Below are positions 26,075-31,474 of a stretch of DNA of 33,592 nucleotides, in pieces. The stretch's first letter is position 1, and each line of letters starts with the position of its first letter. Below the pieces are notes generated by a model. The model was not told the DNA's origin, made no database searches, and saw only the letters and a program-made list of their open reading frames with translations. The position numbers and the translations under genes are program-made. Origin of the DNA: Pseudoalteromonas sp. TB64 (lineage in GTDB: Bacteria; Pseudomonadota; Gammaproteobacteria; Enterobacterales; Alteromonadaceae); contig NZ_AUTQ01000152.1 in NCBI RefSeq assembly GCF_000498095.1, positions 105,917-139,508 on the forward strand, written 5' to 3'.

Positions 26075-29000
26075 AACTGTATGTGCTTCCCTTCTTTAAT
26101 AGCAGCTAGTAATACCTTTTTGTATTCTTCTACATAGCCTTCTACATCACTTTCACTAGCAAGCCATGGTTTAGGGTAATCAACACGTATTTGCTTTGCG
26201 GATACACTTTTAATTTCTGGTTTGTTTTTTGATAAAGTTGGCTCTTGAACTTTTGGTGAAGGATCAACAGTCTTACCACCAAACAAACCTGCTTGAGGCT
26301 CAGGTGAAGCTTGTGTTGGCTCTGGCATAGGAATTGGATCAAGAGCTGGTTGTGACCATGTCATTAATTTCTGAACTTGAGCCGAATAAATATGATCTTC
26401 AAATCGTCTCGCATCATCACGTAACATCGCAATTAATGCTTGTTGCTTTAATTTATCAACAGCACGCGTAAATTCGGTAAGCAGTTGATCTTTCTTATCT
26501 TGTCCTAACGACTTGTATTCATCAAAACCGACTAGCTTATCTTGCAGATTTTTAACTAGTTCAATGGCTTTTTTACGCTCTAAGTTTACTTGCTCTATAA
26601 TTTTATTTTCTAGCGCATCTGTATCACTTTTAAGTTGTTGTATAGCGCTACCTTTAAAAATAGTTGCGCTAACTAAAGCATCTTTTATTTGCTGATACTC
26701 CGCTCCTTCAACGTACTCTATATTTGCCTTTTGCTCTGTTACCACTTGTTTAGCTTTATCAAAGGTAGATTTTTGCGGACCTCTCATAAATTTAACAATG
26801 GGGTCTATCATCTTTTCTTTATAGTCGAACCAAGTATCTTCATTTTGGGTAAGTTCGGTCATAAACCATGTATAAGGTTTTGTTTTGAATTCTTGAAGCT
26901 TGGTTACAATATCGGTTAATACTCGCAAAAATGGATACTGCTCTGATTGTGACTGTAACTTATCAAGCTCAGTCGCCTGTTCTGCAAAGGACTCTTGCAG
27001 CTCTTTGGCAATAGCTTTCGCTTCTGTCGCATGAGCAACCTTTTCAAAGTAGTCACGATAAAACTCTTTTACACCGCGTATTTGTGAAGGTGTAAACTCC
27101 ACTTGTGGATCAAGTATCAAGTTACCATGCGTCGCCATATTTCTTAACGCACGAACTAAGTCTTTATCATCAAGTAAGTTAGTGGATTCACGAACTTCGA
27201 TCTTACCGCCTGCACATAAGTATGCGAGGTTACAAAGTATGGCGGCATAAGACCAACCATTCGGTTTACTTTCAAACTTTTCAAGTAACGATTTAACCGT
27301 GGTACGGATTCCACCTCGACTATTACTTTGAATGAATGAAAACATCTCCTGCTGAGCTTCAGGAAGTTGAGTGTTATTACCGAGTAAGCCTTGTCCTGCT
27401 TTTTTAATAATATCGGCAATATCATTTTCACTGTAAGTAATATCACGCAGCATTTTTAGGTTTGGGTAAGTGTGTTTGATTAACTCACCAAACGCTTTGA
27501 CCATTTTGTTTTGGCCATCTTCGCCACTTAATTCAATTTCTGCACCTGCGACAAAGTATTTTGCCGTACCAACGAGTTTAGACGTTAGTGCTTTAAGCTG
27601 GTTTAAGCGATCAACGTTTTGTATACCTTTTTCAGTGAGAATACGTTTTATACTGTCTTGTTGTGTTGCTTTAGTTTCGTGAGCAACATATTTTTCAGTT
27701 CGTTTGTAAAGAAGTAAATCGGTTACTAATCGGACACTTTCTGGCAGCACTATACGTAATTCGTCATTAAATAACGTATCTGATTTATGTTTTTCAAATG
27801 CATCACGATGGTCATGAAATGAGGTGATAACATTAATTGCCAATTCATTCTCACGACCCGATATTTTATCGTCTAATTTACGACTAAACGGATAATCTTG
27901 GTTGTTTTCTACCCAACGAATCTTTCTATTTTTAAGTACACCGTCATAAATCAACTTCTCAAGTTCAGAAGCTATAACATCAGAGTCAATCTCTACATTT
28001 TTGATCTCTTTTTCGATGTCTTGCTCTTCATCTGTTAAGTACTCAAACAAGTCGCCATTACGTTGAATGTAAGTTTCTTTTTCAAGTAAGTTTAGTGCTT
28101 GTTCTACTTCTAGTTTTAATGAAGGAATATCACGCTTAAAACTATCATGCATTAGTACACATAAATTTCTTACTGTGGGTTTAAATTCTTTCACGTATTT
28201 TACTAAGAACAGTGCTTTTAATAGTCGTATTGCAAACTTGTTATCTAATTGAAGTTCAGCTTTTAATATCGACTGTTGGTTTGCTGTTTTAAGTGCAGTA
28301 CGAATACCTTCAAACATTAAATCAAACGTCGCTAGTTCACCAAGGTTGTGATCTTTTATAGCTATAGCTACTTCTTGGAAAACACCTAACATTGAACGTT
28401 CACCAACCGAACTATGCTTACCTTCAAACGCACTATGCGTTGAGAGGTTTTGGATAGCAGACTGAAAAAGCCCAAATTGATACGGGATAAACGGATAGCT
28501 TTGTAAAAAATGTTCTTTATCTTTGAAGTTTCGGTATGACTGTGAACCATCAGCGAAATCAAACAAGGTTTTAAAGTTATTTTCTTGCTGATGATATAAT
28601 TCTGTTAACTGTGGAATAAACTCTTCTTTTTTCTCAAGCAAACGTTTTTGAATTACTTCTGCAACGTCTTGACTGGTGAGCTTCATTCGATTTTTAAAGC
28701 GAGCTTGAATTTTTGTAAAATCGCTTTCATTACTTTGATCAGCTTCGCCAATCACTTTCGACATATCTTCTTGAGCTGTGACAATAACCCAAGCTTGTCC
28801 CTTACACTTAGAGGCTAAACTTTCAGCGACCGTTTGAAGGTTCGTCATCAGCTTAATGTTACCAGCAATATATTGCCCAACCTCATCCACAAAGAAGTTT
28901 AATCTAAAACCCTCTTCTTGCTTTTCAATATAGCTTTGTACTTGCTCAGCAAAGTCTTCAATTGAAAGCCTGTAATCTTCACGGTATTTATCTAGAATAC

Positions 29001-29652
29001 TGGTAACAGATTGCCCTGATACTTGGTTATAAGCTTTATCAACATCAGCGGCCATGCGTTTTGCTCTTGCACGACCTTTTATCCAGCTCATTCCGCTGAT
29101 AGATTCAAATGTATTGGTAAAATGGCCTAACAAGCCATCGTCTTTCAGTTCTCTCTCAAATTGCGCTATGTAAGCTTGTTTACCATAAAAACCACAATGC
29201 TCATCGAAAACTTTTACAAAAACAGCGACCAAGGCATCAAGTTCAGTTTTACTGATTACATCAGCTTTTTGATCGATATTAAATAGGATGCTTTTTGAAG
29301 GAATAGCAACAGCACGCTTAAGATCATTTGCAAAGATTCCTCCTTCATTTAGTGGACGCTTCTCTAAGAAAATATCTAACGGGCTTATATCCTCAATAGG
29401 TGTATTTTCTAAAAGTAAGGCGAGCATTTTTAATAAGTGGGACTTACCAGAACCAAAGAAACCAGATACCCATACACCGTTAGCACCAGCGTAATTTAGG
29501 TATGCATCCAAAAAGATATCGAGTCGTTTGGCGACTTCATCTGTAATAACGTATTCATCTAATTCTAGATATAAAGCAACATCGTCATCCGCTTTAATAA
29601 CACCTTCAATTGGTCTGTCTACTTTCTTTGCAAATAATTGAGATAATTTCAT
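26071..29652 (-). CDS. brxC: BrxC, large P-loop ATPase of BREX
   Basis: 1193 residues. The N-terminal P-loop is WVSGFFGSGKSHLLKM (61-76), with a DUF499-type ATPase core and Walker B LNFFVDEVGQ (251-260). This is the signature protein of type I BREX together with PglZ. The middle and C-terminal parts are long and helical, and the last ~100 residues include a Pro-rich linker (PALDPIPMPEPTQASPEPQ). BrxC is thought to act as an ORC/Cdc6-like scaffold with PglX and BrxB. It follows brxB after 17 bp and overlaps the embedded ATPase gene by 4 bp. Confidence 0.95.
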   Translation of the reverse strand: MKLSQLFAKKVDRPIEGVIKADDDVALYLELDEYVITDEVAKRLDIFLDAYLNYAGANGVWVSGFFGSGKSHLLKMLALLLENTPIEDISPLDIFLEKRPLNEGGIFANDLKRAVAIPSKSILFNIDQKADVISKTELDALVAVFVKVFDEHCGFYGKQAYIAQFERELKDDGLLGHFTNTFESISGMSWIKGRARAKRMAADVDKAYNQVSGQSVTSILDKYREDYRLSIEDFAEQVQSYIEKQEEGFRLNFFVDEVGQYIAGNIKLMTNLQTVAESLASKCKGQAWVIVTAQEDMSKVIGEADQSNESDFTKIQARFKNRMKLTSQDVAEVIQKRLLEKKEEFIPQLTELYHQQENNFKTLFDFADGSQSYRNFKDKEHFLQSYPFIPYQFGLFQSAIQNLSTHSAFEGKHSSVGERSMLGVFQEVAIAIKDHNLGELATFDLMFEGIRTALKTANQQSILKAELQLDNKFAIRLLKALFLVKYVKEFKPTVRNLCVLMHDSFKRDIPSLKLEVEQALNLLEKETYIQRNGDLFEYLTDEEQDIEKEIKNVEIDSDVIASELEKLIYDGVLKNRKIRWVENNQDYPFSRKLDDKISGRENELAINVITSFHDHRDAFEKHKSDTLFNDELRIVLPESVRLVTDLLLYKRTEKYVAHETKATQQDSIKRILTEKGIQNVDRLNQLKALTSKLVGTAKYFVAGAEIELSGEDGQNKMVKAFGELIKHTYPNLKMLRDITYSENDIADIIKKAGQGLLGNNTQLPEAQQEMFSFIQSNSRGGIRTTVKSLLEKFESKPNGWSYAAILCNLAYLCAGGKIEVRESTNLLDDKDLVRALRNMATHGNLILDPQVEFTPSQIRGVKEFYRDYFEKVAHATEAKAIAKELQESFAEQATELDKLQSQSEQYPFLRVLTDIVTKLQEFKTKPYTWFMTELTQNEDTWFDYKEKMIDPIVKFMRGPQKSTFDKAKQVVTEQKANIEYVEGAEYQQIKDALVSATIFKGSAIQQLKSDTDALENKIIEQVNLERKKAIELVKNLQDKLVGFDEYKSLGQDKKDQLLTEFTRAVDKLKQQALIAMLRDDARRFEDHIYSAQVQKLMTWSQPALDPIPMPEPTQASPEPQAGLFGGKTVDPSPKVQEPTLSKNKPEIKSVSAKQIRVDYPKPWLASESDVEGYVEEYKKVLLAAIKEGKHIQL

Positions 29653-29669
29653 GATATGCAGCTTATTCC

Positions 29670-30293
29670 TTATATAGCGCGATCTAAAATATTAAAAGCT
29701 CTGTAATATTTATCGTCTTCTAAAGTTCCAAATAAAACTAAAGAAGTCCCTTTTTCAACTGAGTGCTTATATTGCCCGGGGTAAAACATTAGTGTTGGCT
29801 TTTCTTTAGCTTTAATTTGTAGATTTTCAAGGAGGTTGCTTGATCTAATATACGGATAAACCTCGCCAACCCCTGTGATGATTAAAATATCAAAAGTATT
29901 CTCAGACATTTTTTTTACAACTGCGGGAATAAGAATCGTTTTAGTATCAATAATACCTTGAATTTCTTCTTTAAATTCCTGCTTAGATATAGAGGCTTCA
30001 TTTTCTAATAGCCATTCCCAATCATCTTCTTCTTTACATAGCTCTATAACTAGGTCATATAAATTGACTTCCAACACTTTAACTTGGGCATCGATTAGAT
30101 AGTTTGTTATTTGCTTTATTAGCAAATTAATATCATTTTGAAGTGACGGTTCGAAGGGGCAAATATGAAAAGGTATATCCCCGTTCAATCCTTCCATGTT
30201 TCGAAATGGCTCGCTAGCAAGAACATCAGTCAAATGCGTGTACGCATCACGGAAATTAGCCTTGGTTAGAACACTATTAAACTTTCCAGCCAT
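29670..30293 (-). CDS. brxB: BrxB (DUF1788)
   Basis: 207 residues from the ATG at 30291-30293 (MAGKFNSVLTKANFRD). An earlier in-frame ATG at 30335 would add 14 residues and overlap brxA by 41 bp. The later start is preferred because it lies 1 bp after the brxA stop with a GGGGGAG ribosome site about 10 bases upstream. It matches the DUF1788 protein of type I BREX in size and in the ending LFGTLEDDKYYRAFNILDRA. BrxB interacts with PglZ and is required for both methylation and defence. Confidence 0.9.
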   Translation of the reverse strand: MAGKFNSVLTKANFRDAYTHLTDVLASEPFRNMEGLNGDIPFHICPFEPSLQNDINLLIKQITNYLIDAQVKVLEVNLYDLVIELCKEEDDWEWLLENEASISKQEFKEEIQGIIDTKTILIPAVVKKMSENTFDILIITGVGEVYPYIRSSNLLENLQIKAKEKPTLMFYPGQYKHSVEKGTSLVLFGTLEDDKYYRAFNILDRAI

Positions 30294-30294
30294 A

Positions 30295-30885
30295 TTAACT
30301 ATACTCCCCCGGAAAAATAACAAGATCATCAGCATTATTTTGCTTTATAAGCTCTCGAAGTTTGGGAGATATATTTTGATGTAAAATTTCTTTTTCTTTA
30401 GTAATTAAATCGCATTCAACTAGCATTTTGAACATAATTTGCTGGGCTTTATATCTGGATTGTTCAGTGATTTTGTCAAGATTAGAATGCCACTCAGCTT
30501 TTGCATTTAAAAAAGCAATATAGTCTTCTGTGAATAGTTGAAAACGACTCCTGTTAAAATATTCTGATAAGACTTCAATCGCAAACTGATACGTAAATAA
30601 ATATTGGCGGCAAATAGATAACCAAACTAAATGCTTAACGTCAGCGTCAGACTTAGTCATTAACACTAACTCATCGTCTGTTAAGTTCATAAGTCGTTTG
30701 GACACTTCACCATATATTGTTTTTAAGGTACTTTCTGTTCTAGCTTGTAAAAGGTTGTTACTTAGTACTTCTTCACGAACCTGAGTCCAATCCTTAAATT
30801 TATTATATTCCTCTGCAATAATTAAATTCTCATGGATCATTGCTGGCCTAAGTGTAAGAGACATCTTCTTTTTAATACTGCTCAT
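30295..30885 (-). CDS. brxA: BrxA (DUF1819)
   Basis: 196 residues, the small helical DNA-binding protein (NusB-like fold) of BREX type I. The start LTLRPAMIHENLIIAEEY and the central LVWLSICRQYLFTYQFAIEVL fit DUF1819. Its ATG overlaps the stop of the small HTH gene (ATGA at 30882-30885), and brxB starts 1 bp after its stop. BrxA is the first core component in the operon. Confidence 0.92.
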   Translation of the reverse strand: MSSIKKKMSLTLRPAMIHENLIIAEEYNKFKDWTQVREEVLSNNLLQARTESTLKTIYGEVSKRLMNLTDDELVLMTKSDADVKHLVWLSICRQYLFTYQFAIEVLSEYFNRSRFQLFTEDYIAFLNAKAEWHSNLDKITEQSRYKAQQIMFKMLVECDLITKEKEILHQNISPKLRELIKQNNADDLVIFPGEYS

Positions 30886-31079
30886 AGACTGCTACCATCA
30901 GATGATTCAGAAGCATTTCCACTCCTTATCCAATCATCAACTTCATTCGCTTTAAATTTCCAAAACCTACCGACCCTGTGCGCAGGTAAACCTTTTTTCT
31001 CTCGCCATGCATATACGGTGTCTTTACTTACACCAAGGTGAGTTGCTATTTCTTCAACGGATAGCCATCTTTCGGTCAT
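30882..31079 (-). CDS. Small HTH (excisionase/MerR-type) regulator heading the BREX operon
   Basis: 65 residues, essentially one winged helix domain of the HTH_17 kind: LSVEEIATHLGVSKDTVYAWREKKGLPAHRVGRFWKFKANEVDDWI. The form is like phage excisionases or AlpA-type regulators, but no integrase is present. Its position as first gene of the BREX operon, overlapping brxA by 4 bp, points to operon autoregulation. Repeated ATATTA(C/G)T motifs lie within 60 bp upstream of its start and could be its binding sites. A WYL-type BrxR regulator is absent. Confidence 0.87.
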   Translation of the reverse strand: MTERWLSVEEIATHLGVSKDTVYAWREKKGLPAHRVGRFWKFKANEVDDWIRSGNASESSDGSSL

Positions 31080-31330
31080 ATTAAAACCATATTAGTAGTC
31101 AATATATTACTAAGGCTAATATGCCATATTACTCAGGTAGTGTACATCTGATTTGATGTGATTTGGTAGGGTTGACGGGGGGAAGGAACGCTTTCGTGTA
31201 TACTTTAAACAAATAACTCAATTAAACTTTAAGCTCCAATTATAATGTAGATTAAAGCTAATAATTCTAATTTTTTAAATAACTTTTAGTGCGACTAACA
31301 AAGTAAAATACTAAATTTATTAGCTGACAC
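31080..31330 (-). promoter_or_regulatory. BREX operon promoter region with repeated operator-like motifs
   Basis: Three direct copies of ATATTA(C/G)T (31089-31096, 31104-31111, 31126-31133) lie immediately upstream of the HTH gene. A perfect 15-bp inverted repeat, TAATATGCCATATTA, at 31117-31131 includes one of them. Further up, a weak minus-strand promoter could be TTAATT, 17 bp, TATACA (-10 box at 31197-31202). The repeats near the start fit binding by the HTH product as autorepressor. Confidence 0.45.
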
Positions 31331-31357
31331 AAAAAAAGAGCCTTTCGGCTCTTTTTT
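31331..31357. terminator. Bidirectional terminator inside the right end
   Basis: The stem GAGCC, loop TTTC, GGCTC is flanked by A7 and T6 tracts, so it can stop transcription in both directions. It lies inside the transposon, where leftward fadE transcripts enter. An outer pair, GCTGACA (31323-31329) and TGTCAGC (31362-31368), extends the hairpin and contains the transposon-terminal TGTCAG hexamer. Confidence 0.8.
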
Positions 31358-31373
31358 ACACTGTCAGCATTTC

Positions 31374-31388
31374 ATCACAAACTTAATT
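31374..31388 (-). promoter_or_regulatory. Putative TnsB-binding site R3
   Basis: Innermost right-end copy of the 15-bp motif, identical to L1 (reverse strand). Confidence 0.8.
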
Positions 31389-31391
31389 AAA

Positions 31392-31406
31392 ATCACAAAC
31401 TTTATT
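31392..31406 (-). promoter_or_regulatory. Putative TnsB-binding site R2
   Basis: Middle right-end copy, identical to L2 on the reverse strand; 18 bp from R3. Confidence 0.8.
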
Positions 31407-31411
31407 AAGCT

Positions 31412-31426
31412 AACACAAACTTAATT
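31412..31426 (-). promoter_or_regulatory. Putative TnsB-binding site R1
   Basis: Outermost right-end copy (AATTAAGTTTGTGTT on the minus strand), one base different from L1; 20 bp from R2. The tight packing identifies this as the Tn7R-like end. Confidence 0.8.
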
Positions 31427-31437
31427 CCATACTGACA
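31412..31437 (-). repeat. Right terminal inverted repeat of the Tn7-like element
   Basis: Read inward on the minus strand it begins TGTCAGTATGG and matches the left end at 23 of 26 positions. The outermost base pairs are TGT/ACA. Confidence 0.95.
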
Positions 31438-31442
31438 CCGAT
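31438..31442. repeat. Target-site duplication, right copy (CCGAT)
   Basis: Identical to 4509-4513, directly outside the right terminus. Confidence 0.95.
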
Positions 31443-31474
31443 ACTGCGGGCGCTTTGCATCATTGAATTAAATT

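Larger units (their letters stand above)
4514..31437. mobile_element. Complete Tn7-like transposon carrying BREX, 26,924 bp
   Basis: The termini are matching inverted repeats starting TGTCAG, flanked by a perfect 5-bp duplication (CCGAT). Each end has three copies of a 15-bp motif in inward orientation, as TnsB sites have. A full tnsA-tnsB-tnsC-tniQ-tnsD operon is inside. The cargo is a type I BREX operon with an embedded ATPase/nuclease-like pair, an ArdC-like protein and several unknown genes. No core gene is broken, the ends agree and the target duplication is exact, so the insertion looks recent or under selection and is probably functional. It lies just past the 3' end of fadE, the kind of position TnsD-guided elements choose. 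No Cas genes are present, so it is not a CRISPR-associated transposon. Confidence 0.95.

Noticed and set aside
30294-30335. Upstream ATG for brxB at 30335
   Set aside because: It would add a hydrophobic 14-residue leader (MLMILLFFRG) that overlaps brxA. The ATG at 30293 follows the brxA stop by 1 bp and has a better ribosome site.
30882-31079. Excisionase of an integrase-type island
   Set aside because: The protein resembles an excisionase, but there is no tyrosine or serine recombinase in the window. The element moves by Tns proteins, and the gene overlaps brxA, so a regulatory role is more likely.
4514-31437. CRISPR-associated transposon (CAST)
   Set aside because: tnsA, tnsB, tnsC and tniQ are present, but no cas5, cas6, cas7, cas8 or cas12 gene and no repeat-spacer array is found anywhere in the element.
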